64,000 nucleotides of DNA from Chloroflexota bacterium (GCA_020161265.1 JAIUOC010000005.1:248001-312000), one strand, 5' to 3'. Numbered from the stretch's first letter, positions 51,540 to 62,700 are shown. Program-made: numbers and translations. Notes: generated by a model from the letters alone, not told the origin.

Positions 51540-52579
51540 CCCAAAGCCATCTTTATCGCGAAATTTATGAGCAACCACAATCGTTGGCTCGGCTGCTTGA
51601 GGCCGAAAAAGCCACGGTTGCCAAATTGGCAGCGGCCATTCGCGAACGAAATATTAGCCAAATTGTGATTGCTGCGCGTGGCACCAGCGATAATGCTGCT
51701 CGCTACGCCCAATATTTGCTTGGCTCACTCAATGGCATCTTAGTCACCTTGGCTACACCCAGCCTGTTCTCAATCTATCAACGCCCGCCGGTTTTGGGCA
51801 ATGTTTGTGTCTTGGGCATCAGCCAAAGTGGCAAAAGCCCCGACATCGTGGCCGTGCTGACCGAAGCTCGCAAACAAGGTGCACTAACCGCCGCAATCAC
51901 CAACAAAACCGATTCGCCCTTAGCCCAAGCTGGCGATTTTGTGATCGATTTACACGCTGGCGAGGAATTGGCAGTTGCCGCGACCAAAAGTTATACTGCT
52001 CAACTGGCCGCGATTGCTTTGCTCAGCACTGCCTTGGCCGATGATGCTAGCATGCATCAGGCGTTGGAGCGTTTGCCTCGGGTTGTTGGCGACACCCTGA
52101 GTAATCTGCCAGATATGGCGAATGTGGTGCAGCGCTATCGTTACATGCAGCAATGTGTGGTGATTGGCCGTGGCTACAATTATTCAACCGCCTTTGAATT
52201 GGCGCTCAAACTCAAAGAATTAACCTATACAATTGTGCAGCCCTACAGCAGCGCCGACTTTTTGCATGGCCCGGTGGCCGTGCTCGAACCAGGGTTTCCA
52301 GTAATTGTGATTGCGCCAAGTGGCCAGATGTTGCCCGAAATGCAAAGCTTCATCCAAACTATTCGCGAGCGTGGCGCAGAAATTCTGGCGATTAGCGATG
52401 ACCATGATACCCTGCGCTTGAGCCGCACAGCCTTGCGCACCCCAACTGGTTTGCCCGAATGGCTCTCGCCAATTATCAACATTGTGCCTGGCCAACTGCT
52501 GGCCTTGCATCTAGCCCACACCCGCGATTTCGATGTTGATCAGCCGCGTGGTTTGCGCAAAGTTACTGAAACCCGCTAA
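51533..52579 (+). CDS. SIS-domain glucosamine-6-phosphate deaminase/isomerase (GlmS C-terminal-like)
   Basis: A 348-residue protein with two SIS domains, like the isomerase half of GlmS without the glutaminase domain. SIS1 has [19 protein letters not shown] and [11 protein letters not shown]; then [18 protein letters not shown]2 has [19 protein letters not shown] and SADFLHGP. Proteins of this type convert GlcN-6-P to Fru-6-P and ammonia (NagB-II) and replace classical NagB. It is the last gene of the operon and starts seven bases inside nagA; a terminator follows at 52600. Confidence 0.9.
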   Translation: MLTQSHLYREIYEQPQSLARLLEAEKATVAKLAAAIRERNISQIVIAARGTSDNAARYAQYLLGSLNGILVTLATPSLFSIYQRPPVLGNVCVLGISQSGKSPDIVAVLTEARKQGALTAAITNKTDSPLAQAGDFVIDLHAGEELAVAATKSYTAQLAAIALLSTALADDASMHQALERLPRVVGDTLSNLPDMANVVQRYRYMQQCVVIGRGYNYSTAFELALKLKELTYTIVQPYSSADFLHGPVAVLEPGFPVIVIAPSGQMLPEMQSFIQTIRERGAEILAISDDHDTLRLSRTALRTPTGLPEWLSPIINIVPGQLLALHLAHTRDFDVDQPRGLRKVTETR

Positions 52580-52599
52580 GTTTTCAAAACTCAACCTTT

Positions 52600-52635
52600 A
52601 CCAAGCCTTGCAGTTGTGCAGGGCTTGTGGTTTTT
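52600..52635 (+). terminator. Terminator of the amino-sugar operon
   Basis: ACCAAGCC...TGCA (52600-52613) pairs with TGCAGGGCTTGTGG (52617-52630), with one bulge, then TTTTT. It lies 20 bases after the SIS gene. Confidence 0.75.
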
Positions 52636-52704
52636 AGCCCAAAAAGCCAAATCTATGCTACAGTAGAATAATTAAGCACAGATTCTTTTCATTGTGAGAG
52701 TGTT

Positions 52705-53064
52705 ATGTTGAAAAATAGAACAGCTTATAACGCATTTTTACCCAAAAAAGGGATATTATTATCTGAGTTAGGCACGCCAGAATATGCCTTAGACCAGCAA
52801 GACGCAATGAATGCGATTGTTATTATCGAAGATTTAGCAATTCCTATTCTCGGTGGAGATGTTTATCTGCAAAGTTTAGAAGGTATTGAAATAAGCTATG
52901 AAAATTGGTCTATAGAGCGCCAACCTAGTGAATCATTAGATAATTATGTATTCAGAAGTTGCACCTATACCCGTAATTATATTGCTCGGTTTCCGGTTCA
53001 AGCTGAGAAATTACCGTTATTTGTGCTGGTGCTTGCCAGTGACCTTCAAATGATACTTCCATAA
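52705..53064 (+). CDS. Possible immunity protein (Imm40-like), no toxin adjacent
   Basis: A 119-residue protein. The segment AIPILGGDVYLQ with a later ISYENWSIER, SCTYTRNYI and PLFVLVL matches my memory of the Imm40 family, whose members neutralise polymorphic toxins. Its gene is visibly AT-rich (ATATTATTATCTGAG style codons) against GC-balanced neighbours, suggesting transfer. No toxin or secretion gene lies next to it. RBS GAGAG, ATG start. The family call is tentative; a small regulatory protein of another family is possible. Confidence 0.5.
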   Translation: MLKNRTAYNAFLPKKGILLSELGTPEYALDQQDAMNAIVIIEDLAIPILGGDVYLQSLEGIEISYENWSIERQPSESLDNYVFRSCTYTRNYIARFPVQAEKLPLFVLVLASDLQMILP

Positions 53065-53246
53065 AGACGATTAAAAGGAGTGCATACGATACTGGTATTG
53101 TCGTTTCACGATAGCCTAGCAATATAGGCAATGATCCCGAAACAATCCAAAAATCTAGCATAGAAACATTAATTAGCTTGCGGCCAGAACATGGCAATGC
53201 TAAACTACAGCTATGCTTCCTGTGATATGCGGCAAGGAGACGTGCA

Positions 53247-53552
53247 ATGCCTACAATTACTGTTCCTGAAGCGTTGGCGCTGCGCTTACAACAGCATGCT
53301 TTGGCTCACCATCAATCGATGGAAACATTAGCTATCAGCTTATTAACAAGTGCTTTAGATACCGTGACCGATCCTCAGGTGCTTGCTGTCGTCCAACGAA
53401 TTCAATCTATGCCACCCAATCCAACCCAGATTCGGCCAGCCCAAGGCTCACTCGCAGCAGCACTTCACGATGCTCAGGGATCTGATCCGGCGATTGGTCA
53501 GGCGTGGGATGCAGCGTGGCAAGAGGTTGAAACCACAATTTACTACAGATAA
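53247..53552 (+). CDS. Small RHH/antitoxin-like protein, orphan
   Basis: A 101-residue protein with a strong RBS (AAGGAGACGTGCA). The N-terminus TITVPEALALRLQQHALAHHQSMETLAISLLTSAL has the beta strand followed by two helices of ribbon-helix-helix DNA-binding antitoxins; the C-terminal half is Gln/Ala-rich and ends YYR. No PIN, RelE or other toxin follows; the overlapping reading at 53383 is a shadow. It may be an orphan antitoxin or a free regulator. Confidence 0.5.
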   Translation: MPTITVPEALALRLQQHALAHHQSMETLAISLLTSALDTVTDPQVLAVVQRIQSMPPNPTQIRPAQGSLAAALHDAQGSDPAIGQAWDAAWQEVETTIYYR

Positions 53553-53600
53553 GGACTTCGCCGCAGTTCCTGAACTTCGTATTGAAAACTGGCTTCGCTG

Positions 53601-54750
<1,150 letters not shown>

Positions 54751-54760
54751 GAAATGTACT

Positions 54761-54790
54761 GAGGCGTTGGATGTTGCCAGCGCCTCTTTT
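54761..54790 (+). terminator. Terminator of the aldo/keto reductase gene
   Basis: GAGGCGTTGG (54761-54770) with CCAGCGCCTC (54777-54786), one G-T pair, loop ATGTTG, then TTTTA. It also overlaps the 3' end of the convergent gene. Confidence 0.8.
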
Positions 54791-55496
54791 ACTTGTCTGG
54801 TGGGTTTGGCCCAGGAATTGGCTCAGGCTCAATTACTGGTTCAAGCCCAGTTAATTCGCTGCCCAAACGTCCCAACAACACCTTAAATTGGTCGGGATTA
54901 TCAGGATGCCACTCGAAGCGAGCGCGCTCAAACCACTGGGTAACCACTTGGTCGCCATCAGCATTAATTTCGTATTGAGCGCTGGTTAACGGCAAACCAA
55001 ACAATTGCAACGAACGGGCATAGCTATCCAAGCCTGTGGTGGTTGTGCCATGGCTCTCCCAATACTGCTTAAACCCCATCCCTAGATCTTGATTACAAAC
55101 ATTATGCCCAGTTTCGCCAAACCACAAACAATCAGCGGCTGGACGGCGGGCGGCGGGTTCCAATTCGCGGTTGAGTTGGGCGAGGCGTTCTTTGCCCAAC
55201 AAGCCAATTTGAATTTCGTAGGGCGTGCCGATCAAATTGCTATGGTGCTCCAAGCGTTGGCGTTCCGTCCATTGAATGCTGAGGGTTGGGCCTTGATCGG
55301 GAGCTTGGTAGCGTTCTTTGGCAGTGATTGGATAGCCGAAAACTGACAGGCCACCGTTATCACGCCAATAACCGTCAAATGGCGCTTCAACGCAATAGGC
55401 TTTGAGTTCGGGGAAACAATAGCTGCTCGCGGCAGTGCTAGCACGAATTGGCACGATCAAAAGCACTGCTACTGCCAAAAATTTCAATTGCTTCAT
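54789..55496 (-). CDS. Secreted hypothetical protein with GYPIT-type repeats
   Basis: A 235-residue protein with a signal peptide (about 1-22, VAVLLIVPIRASTAAS). It has two similar blocks: EAPFDGYWRDNGGLSVFGYPIT (outlined) with a following RQRLEHHSN, and NVCNQDLGMGFKQYWESHG with a later ARSLQLFGLPLT and ARFEWHP. This duplicated FW.NGG..FGYP pattern is frequent in Chloroflexota secreted proteins as I recall; no activity is known. The tail is Pro-rich (EPEPIPGPNPP). RBS CAAGGAG. Convergent with the aldo/keto reductase. Confidence 0.65.
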   Translation of the reverse strand: MKQLKFLAVAVLLIVPIRASTAASSYCFPELKAYCVEAPFDGYWRDNGGLSVFGYPITAKERYQAPDQGPTLSIQWTERQRLEHHSNLIGTPYEIQIGLLGKERLAQLNRELEPAARRPAADCLWFGETGHNVCNQDLGMGFKQYWESHGTTTTGLDSYARSLQLFGLPLTSAQYEINADGDQVVTQWFERARFEWHPDNPDQFKVLLGRLGSELTGLEPVIEPEPIPGPNPPDK

Positions 55497-55614
55497 CGCA
55501 AAAACTCCTTGCTTTTGATTGCGAGTATAACATAAGCCTCAACCCCAGCTTTGGTAGAAAATGTCAAGTTTTATATGGATTTAGAGCCTATACTTCGGGC
55601 TAGGGTTGCTAGAC

Positions 55615-55655
55615 AAACTTAATTTTAGTGAATAATTACTAAATTTTTTAAGTTT
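55615..55655. promoter_or_regulatory. AT-rich palindrome upstream of the glycosidase promoter
   Basis: AAACTTAA-TTTTAGT (55615-55629) is complementary to ACTAAATTT-TTTAAGTTT (55638-55655) apart from a three-base bulge. It covers the likely -35 region of the promoter at 55652-55680, so it is a candidate operator. Confidence 0.4.
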
Positions 55656-55680
55656 ATTCTTTAGATACTTTCACTATAAT
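55652..55680 (+). promoter_or_regulatory. Predicted promoter of the secreted glycosidase
   Basis: Perfect -10 TATAAT at 55675-55680; the -35 position (GTTTAT, 55652-55657, 17-base spacer) is weak, which suggests an activator or dependence on the palindrome next to it. Confidence 0.5.
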
Positions 55681-55714
55681 CTTGCTATGTTCAATGATGA
55701 TCAGGAGGCTAGGA

Positions 55715-57796
55715 ATGCGACGTTTGGTTCAACTTTCGCTGCTGATGGTGTTGGGTGTCGCATGGCTCGGTTCGACGCGGGCACATACCGCAATTCCGAA
55801 TGGCACATCAATTGTGTTTGATGAAGCCTTGGCTACCGGTTGGCAAAATTGGTCGTGGAGCACGACGGCAGCCTTTGATAGTACTGCCCAAGCGCATACA
55901 GGCACGAAATCGACGGCGGTGACCTTTGAGGCGTGGGGCGGTTTTTCGCTGCACTCACCTGGCTTGATTCCTGCCGAAGCCTTGACTGGAATTAGTTTTT
56001 GGGTCTATGGTGGTACTGGCGGCGCACAATTTAATGCTGGGGTCACGACAACTGATGGTGGCAATATTGTCACTGCTGTGCCAGTCAATGCTCCGGCTGG
56101 CCAATGGACTCAGGTTCAATTGACCATGGCCCAGTTGGGCAACCCCAGCGCAGTCTCACGGATTAACTTGCAAGAATCCACGGGCGTGGCCCAAGCAACC
56201 TTTTACATCGACGATCTTATCCTCAATATTGTCGATTTCGCCCCGCCAGGCACAGTTAATGTAACGATCGACACCGATCAAACCGTGCTTGACTTTAGTG
56301 CCCGTAATGCACTCGGGACTAATTATGGTATGTGGGGGGTCGAAGCTGCGGCCAATACAACCTTTTTGGCCCGCAGTGGAGCATTGGGCAATATGACCAT
56401 TCGCTTGCCTGGCGGCTCAATGAGCCAAGACCATGGGGCAATCAACTGTGAATTGGGCGCGGCCAACACAATTGCCAACGCATGGCCATGTAATTATGAA
56501 TGGGCCATGACCCCAACTGATTTTATTGAATTCCTAAGCGCAACCGATCGCGATGCGATCTGGACGATCAATACCAATGTAACTTCGGGCGAAGCCGCCG
56601 CGTTGGTGGCCTTCTTCAATGGCGATGTCACCGATCAACGGGCACTTGGCACCGATCACAAGGGCGTGAATTGGCAGACGGTCGGCCACTGGGCTCAACT
56701 GCGGGCCAGCCATGGCAACGCCGCTCCAGTTGGCATCAAATATTGGGATTTTGGCAACGAAACCTATGGATCATGTGTCCAAGGCTGGGAAGTTGGCTGG
56801 ACTTGCGATGGCGCTGAATACATCAACGGTTTGCCAGCACCTAATCGCCACGAAGGCTATCTTGAAGTTCGTGCAGCAATGAAAGCGGTTGACCCAACGA
56901 TTATGGTCGGCGTAACTGGCTTGGCCAACCCAACCGAATTCAATAACTGGACAACCAAAGTGCTGACCGAGGGCGGCGATGTGATCGACTACCTCGCGAT
57001 TCACCCCTACTCCTTTGTTGATGTGCCGAACAATGATGCGCTTGGTCGTTATTTGATGCTTTCGCGCCCGCAAAAACAATGGCCGGAAGTTTTTGCTAGC
57101 ACTCGTCAAGCAATCGCCGATTTTGCTGATGGTCGCGATATTCCGATTATGATTGGCGAATACAATTTGAGCGCTGGTTGGCCGTATGATCCGCAAGCGA
57201 TGATGACCAAAGCACTGAATATGTTGTTTATTGCCGATACAACTGGCCAAATTATTCAAGGCGATGTGTTAGCCGCCAACCATTGGCTGTTAAATGGCAA
57301 TGTACAAAGCAATGGCACCGATTATGGTTTGATTGGCGATGTGCCAAGCTACACTCGTAGCCCGCAATATTATGCCTTCCATCTCTGGCAATTTTTTGGC
57401 AATCGCCTGCTCGAATATAGCAGCGATGCCGATGCCGAAACCCAAATCAGCTTTTATGCTGGCAGCGATGGCCATACGATCTCGCTGATGGCAATCAACA
57501 AAACAGGCCAAGCGACCACCACCAATGTCCAACTTCGCGCTGGTGGTGTGGTCATTCCGGCAATTTCTGGCTCGATTGATGTGGCCCAAGCCGCTAGCCT
57601 CGATGCAACCACAATCACGTATAATGGGCAAACCAATGTGAACGATGATTTTAGTAATGCGCAAACGGTTGAATTGACCGAAGTCGGCGAAACCACCACG
57701 GTCACGCTGCCCGCTTACTCAATCACGCTCTTACGGTTTGCAACCGATGACGGCACCCATACGCTCTATAATCCGTTGGTGCTGCTCAACAAATAG
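55715..57796 (+). CDS. Secreted clan GH-A glycoside hydrolase with N-terminal carbohydrate-binding-like domain
   Basis: A 693-residue exported enzyme; ATG 55715 follows AGGAGG and a signal peptide runs to about residue 26 (STRAHTA). Residues about 35-185 look like a jelly-roll binding module (TGWQNWSWSTT, ISFWVYGGTGG, FYIDDLIL). The barrel has WDFGNETYG (acid/base Glu near 352) and IMIGEYNLSAG (nucleophile Glu near 489), a clan A pattern as in GH51, GH44 or GH39. Probable arabinofuranosidase or beta-glucanase; the family cannot be fixed by eye. It ends HTLYNPLVLLNK. Confidence 0.8.
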   Translation: MRRLVQLSLLMVLGVAWLGSTRAHTAIPNGTSIVFDEALATGWQNWSWSTTAAFDSTAQAHTGTKSTAVTFEAWGGFSLHSPGLIPAEALTGISFWVYGGTGGAQFNAGVTTTDGGNIVTAVPVNAPAGQWTQVQLTMAQLGNPSAVSRINLQESTGVAQATFYIDDLILNIVDFAPPGTVNVTIDTDQTVLDFSARNALGTNYGMWGVEAAANTTFLARSGALGNMTIRLPGGSMSQDHGAINCELGAANTIANAWPCNYEWAMTPTDFIEFLSATDRDAIWTINTNVTSGEAAALVAFFNGDVTDQRALGTDHKGVNWQTVGHWAQLRASHGNAAPVGIKYWDFGNETYGSCVQGWEVGWTCDGAEYINGLPAPNRHEGYLEVRAAMKAVDPTIMVGVTGLANPTEFNNWTTKVLTEGGDVIDYLAIHPYSFVDVPNNDALGRYLMLSRPQKQWPEVFASTRQAIADFADGRDIPIMIGEYNLSAGWPYDPQAMMTKALNMLFIADTTGQIIQGDVLAANHWLLNGNVQSNGTDYGLIGDVPSYTRSPQYYAFHLWQFFGNRLLEYSSDADAETQISFYAGSDGHTISLMAINKTGQATTTNVQLRAGGVVIPAISGSIDVAQAASLDATTITYNGQTNVNDDFSNAQTVELTEVGETTTVTLPAYSITLLRFATDDGTHTLYNPLVLLNK

Positions 57797-57808
57797 AACG
57801 GATAGATT

Positions 57809-58852
57809 GTGTTCAACCCGCTAGCCGAGTTGTCGGCACTTGATCAAAGGGTACTGTGCGATTTAGCCGCACAGTACCCTATTAAATTAACCCTTGAAGC
57901 TGATACTGCTGGAATGCCACTTTGGCAACTGCTGATGGCCCGCCTCAACCTCTCGCCAACCTTGGCCCAAACCCTGATGGTGCGCGGCGCGATTTGGATC
58001 AACAGCGTGCGCGTCAATGATCCGTTGGCTGAGGCTTCACCTGAAGGCGAATTGGTGGTGCATACGCCGCCTGCTGGTTTATATGCCAACCCCGTGGTCA
58101 CTCCTGCCGACATCTTATTTGAAGATGAATGGATTTTGGTGCTCAATAAGCCAGCCGCTTGGTATAGCGTGGCCACACCGTGGGATACCTTTGGGCATCT
58201 CGAAGGTGCATTACACCGTTTTTTTCTTGGGCGCGATGGCGAAGCCGTACCGTTTCACCTGGTACATCGACTGGATCATGGTACCTCAGGCGCGTTGATC
58301 GTCTCCAAAAATCCTAGCCTTAATAGTCGTTTTCAGCGCATGTTCAACGAAGGTCGGGTGCAGAAAACCTACTTGGCGCTATGCAGTGGCGTGCCTGATT
58401 GGACAGAATTAGAGGTTGTGACAGGCCATTCCCGTGGCGAGTTTGGGCTGTGGTCGGTTTACCCCGAAGCAATGATCGATCAATTGTATGGGCCTAAGGA
58501 TCGGCGAGTGCGGCGGGCGCACACTAGTTTTACAGTGCAGGCAGTTGGGCAACAAGCGGCTTTGCTGGCGGCTCGCTTGCACACTGGCCGCACCCATCAA
58601 ATTCGTTTGCACGCAAAACATATTGGGCATCCCTTAGTGGGCGATCAACGCTATGGTGGCGTAACTCAGTTTGGCAATTTGAGCATTCCTGATCAATTAT
58701 TACATGCTGCTTGGCTGCAATTTCCCCATCCGCGTTATGGCTCGATGCTTGAGTTAATCGCGCCAGTGCCAAGCGTATGGCACACGGTCGGAGCAGCAGT
58801 CGGGATTGATCTGCAAACGGGATTGCTCAAAGAAGGACATACAGCGCCATGA
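57809..58852 (+). CDS. RluA-family pseudouridine synthase
   Basis: A 347-residue enzyme converting uridine to pseudouridine in rRNA or tRNA. An S4-like RNA-binding region (about 38-85) precedes the catalytic domain with HLVHRLDHGTSGALIV (catalytic Asp156), then ARLHTGRTHQIRLH and GHPLVGDQRYGG. The annotated GTG start (57809) lies 12 bases after the glycosidase stop; an ATG at 57914 (residue 36) would keep the S4 region and would free a perfect hairpin at 57848 as leader. It overlaps the TSUP gene by four bases. Confidence 0.9.
   Translation: MFNPLAELSALDQRVLCDLAAQYPIKLTLEADTAGMPLWQLLMARLNLSPTLAQTLMVRGAIWINSVRVNDPLAEASPEGELVVHTPPAGLYANPVVTPADILFEDEWILVLNKPAAWYSVATPWDTFGHLEGALHRFFLGRDGEAVPFHLVHRLDHGTSGALIVSKNPSLNSRFQRMFNEGRVQKTYLALCSGVPDWTELEVVTGHSRGEFGLWSVYPEAMIDQLYGPKDRRVRRAHTSFTVQAVGQQAALLAARLHTGRTHQIRLHAKHIGHPLVGDQRYGGVTQFGNLSIPDQLLHAAWLQFPHPRYGSMLELIAPVPSVWHTVGAAVGIDLQTGLLKEGHTAP
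57848..57880 (+). promoter_or_regulatory. Perfect 13-bp inverted repeat at the 5' end of the pseudouridine synthase gene
   Basis: AGGGTACTGTGCG (57848-57860) and CGCACAGTACCCT (57868-57880), loop ATTTAGC, within codons 14-24 of the annotated frame. No T tract follows. It could end the upstream transcript, or regulate this gene if the true start is ATG 57914. Confidence 0.5.
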
Positions 58853-59613
58853 CCTTGTTGATTTTATGCGGGTTTGCCTTGTTGGCGGGTTTTATTGATG
58901 CGGTGGCTGGTGGCGGTGGCTTAATTCAGTTGCCACCCTTGTTAATTACCCAAAAAGATCTTGCCCCAGCCTTTATCCTTGGAACCAATAAATTTGCCGC
59001 AGTTACGGGTACGGCCACGGCAGCGGTCAATTACAATCGGCGAGTCAAAGTCAATTGGCGAATCGTCGTGCCGGGTATGATCAGTGCGGCAATATGTTCG
59101 TGGTTAGGGGCGCGAGCCGTCAGTTTGATTCGACCAGAGCTTTTTCGACCAATTATGCTGGTGTTGATTATCGCTATGGCGATCTATACCTTTAAACGCA
59201 AAGATTTTGGTAGCGCTGCCCGCCAAACCAAAGCCTCAGCCAAGCCGATTCCATATGTTTTGGTTTTTTGTGGATTAATTGGTTTTTATGATGGAATTTT
59301 CGGGCCTGGCACTGGCAGTTTGTTAATGTTTGCCTTTGTAGGCATTTTGGGCTTCGATTTTTTGCAAGCCTCAGCCACCACCAAAATTATTAATGTAACC
59401 ACCAACGTTGCAGCTTTGGTTCAATTTCTCAGCGTAGGCCAAATTATTTGGCATTTGGCTGTGCCAATGGCGATTTGCAATATTGTGGGCGGCATCATTG
59501 GTTCGCGCATGGCCATGGCCAAGGGCAGCCAGTTTGTGCGCGTGATCTTTTTGGTGGTGGTAGTTGGGGTGATTTTGCGCTATGGCTACGATATCGTTCG
59601 AGAGTTTATCTAG
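58849..59613 (+). CDS. TSUP (TauE/SafE) family membrane permease
   Basis: A 254-residue protein with about eight hydrophobic segments in two repeats; AGFIDAVAGGGGLIQLPPLL and YDGIFGPGTGSLLMFAFV are the paired Gly-rich TSUP motifs. Family members export or import sulfite, thiosulfate, sulfoacetate or similar anions. The ATGA overlap with the pseudouridine synthase gene shows co-translation. The downstream metH and repeat lie convergent to it. Substrate unknown. Confidence 0.9.
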   Translation: MTLLILCGFALLAGFIDAVAGGGGLIQLPPLLITQKDLAPAFILGTNKFAAVTGTATAAVNYNRRVKVNWRIVVPGMISAAICSWLGARAVSLIRPELFRPIMLVLIIAMAIYTFKRKDFGSAARQTKASAKPIPYVLVFCGLIGFYDGIFGPGTGSLLMFAFVGILGFDFLQASATTKIINVTTNVAALVQFLSVGQIIWHLAVPMAICNIVGGIIGSRMAMAKGSQFVRVIFLVVVVGVILRYGYDIVREFI

Positions 59614-59640
59614 AAAGTATGGTTTAAAGCAGAGTATTGA

Positions 59641-59725
59641 GTAGGGGCTAGGGATCAGAGGTCAGGGGGCAGAACTTCCATGAAGCGCTAGCCCTTGATC
59701 CTTGATCCCTGGCCCCTGATCCTTA
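59641..59725. repeat. Intergenic mosaic repeat, copy 10 (between convergent genes)
   Basis: GGGGCTAGGGATCAGAGGTCAGGGGG (59644-59670, outlined) against the inverted array TAGCCCTTGATCCTTGATCCC... to 59724. It can fold as a long hairpin and probably terminates both TSUP and metH transcripts. Confidence 0.75.
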
Positions 59726-59730
59726 AGTCA

Positions 59731-62700
59731 TCAGTTTGCGATTTCAGCCACATCGCTTTCGGCGCGTTCGGCGACAGAGCCAATTGAGAAATATTTAGCA
59801 TCAGGGTGGTGCACGACGATGGCGGCGGTGCTTTGCTCAGGGTCAAGCTGGAAGGCCGAGGTCAAACTGACATCGATCTCTTTGGCGGGCAAAACGCTAA
59901 ACAGCTTGGTATGCTCCTCAAGATCGGGGCAGGCTGGGTAGCCCCACGAATAGCGTTTGGCCTGATAGCTCAAACCTAAGCCTTGGCTGATAATTTTGTT
60001 GGTAAATTCAGCGAGTGCTTCGGCATAGGTCGTGCTCAAGCCATGGCTAAAGAACGATTCGCTATAATCGTTGGCTTTTTGCAAGCTTTCGACGCGCTCA
60101 GCTGCAACATGGCCCATGGTGACGATTTGCAAACCAACCACATCGAACTCGCCGCTTTCAACTGACCGGAAGTAGTCAGCTAGACATAAGCGTTCGCGAC
60201 TTGGTTGGCGTGGGAAGGCGAAGCGGGTCAGCACGGTTTTGCGATCCTTAGGATCGTAGACCACCAACTCTTCGCCAGCGGCTTGGGCTGGAAAGTAGCC
60301 ATAGACTGCCTGCGGTTGCAGCCAGCCATTACGCTTGGCATCATCGATCATGCGGCGTAACCGTGGTTTGAACTCATCATTGACCACCCGATCATATTCA
60401 GCGCCCTTGAGGTTTTTGATGCCCCAACCCAAGCGCCAAAGCGTATTCAAGTCGAGATATGGTGTAACATCATCGAGCCGAATTTTCTTGGCGACTTGTA
60501 CGCCCCAGAATGGTGGGGTTGGCACGGGATTATCGTTACGGGTGGCTGAGCGTTCGCCACTAGGATTATTTTTGCCCAGTTTTTCCAACAGCGTGCGACC
60601 ACGCTCTGGCGCTTTCAACGATTCGCGGGCAGCATCTTCCATAACGCTCAAATATTCTTCACGCACGGCTGGGTCGGAGAGTTTATCCATGGTTTCGAGG
60701 CCTTCAAAGGCATCTTTGCAATAGAAAACCCCGCCAGTGTAGGCCACTTCTGGCTCAGGGAAGAGAATGCGTTGACCATATTGGCGATTGATTGCCGCGC
60801 CACCAACCAGCACTGGGAAGGCCAAATTACGCTTGTGTAACTCCTGCACACACAATGGCATTTGCTTGGATGTGCTGACCAACAAAGCCGAAAGCCCAAT
60901 TGCATCGGCCCCAACTTCAAGCGCTTTTTCGATGATCGTATTGACTGGAACTTGCTTGCCAAGGTCGTAAACGGTGTAGCCGTTATTCGACAAAATCGTG
61001 TAAACCAAGTTTTTGCCAATGTCATGTACATCGCCATAGACCGTGGCTAGCACAACTTTGCCCTTGGTTGTGCCTTCGACCCGATCAAGGAATTGTTCGA
61101 GGTGGGCAACGGCACGTTTCATCACTTCGGCAGATTGCAGCACATACGGCAGAATCAATTCGCCAGCGCCGAATTTATCGCCAACTTCTTTCATGGCTGG
61201 CAGCATTACGCCATTGAGAATATCGATGGCTGCTTCGCCTTGGGTTTGGCCGCCAGCTTCGCGCCATGCCCGCGATTCGTCGATATCGGCTTCGATGCCA
61301 TCTTTTTTGCGATGCAGAATTTTCCAATGAATTCGTTCTTCGGCATTCATGGTAGCGGTTGGGTCAACTTTGGCTTCGCCAGCAACCGCTGTATTGGCCT
61401 CAAAATATTGGATGAAACGCGGCAAGGCTTCTTCGTCGCTGTTGAAAATCACATCTTCACAGACCTTGCGGGTTTCGGCGGAGATTTCAGCGAATGGCAT
61501 GACGTGGGTTGGATTGATGATCGCTGCGTCAAGCCCGGCCTTGACTGCGTGATACAAAAAGACCGAGTTGAGCGCTGAGCGGGCGTGCGGCTGAATCCCG
61601 AATGAGAGATTCGAGACCCCGAGCACCGTCATTGCGCCGGGAATTTCAGCCTTGATCCGCCGAATACCTTCCATGGTTTCTTTGGCCGATTCGCGCAATT
61701 CGGCTTGGCCTGTGGTTAATGGGAAGGTCAGGGCATCAAAGAGCCAAGCATCATTTTGCACACCATATTCTTGGCGGCCCATTTCGGCCATGCGTTTGGC
61801 GATGACAACCTTGGCTTCAGCAGTATGCGCCATGCCTTCTTCATCGATCGTCAAGGCAATAATTGCCGCGCCATAACGAGCAACCAAGGGCATGGTTTTA
61901 TCGAATTTCTGTTCGCGCCCGCCTTCGAGCGAGGTTGAGTTGATGATCGCGCGGCCTGGATAGATTTGCAGCGCCGCGTCAATCACTTCATGCTCGGTTG
62001 AGTCGATTACCAACGGCAATTCAACGCCCATGGTTAATTTTTTGAGCAACTTTTGCATTTGCTCTTTTTCATCGGGGCGTTCGGTCATTGCAACACACAC
62101 ATCGAGTGCGTGCGAGCCACTATCGGCCTGCTCACGAGCAATTTGCAACACACCATCATAATCATCTTTGAGCAACAACTTTTTAACTTTGCGTGAACCG
62201 ACCGAGTTGACTCGTTCGCCAATGATAAATGGACCTGGATCTTGATTGAGCTGCAAGGAGCGCATGGCTGATGAAACTTGGGGAACCGTAGGAGCTTGAT
62301 TGGGTTTTGGTGGGCAATCGTTGCCGATTGAATCGACCAACGCCCGCAGGTGAGCCGGAGTTGTACCACAACAACCACCAACGACGCGCACGCCCAAATC
62401 CTTGACAAACTCAGTCAAGCTTTTGGCAAAGCCTTCTGGCTCTAATGGAAAGACGGTTTCGCCATTGACTTCCATTGGCAAACCAGCGTTTGGTATACAC
62501 GAAATTGGCAATTTGGAATTAGCGGCGAGGTAGGTGATGGCGGGCCGCATATGTTCGGGGCCAGTCGAACAATTCAAGCCAATCACATCAACATCGGCCA
62601 AAGCTTCGAGTGTAACCATCGTGGCCTGAATATCAGTGCCTAGCAACATCCGCCCTGAGAGATCCAAAAAGACTTGGGCTTGAATCGCAATATCAGGGCG

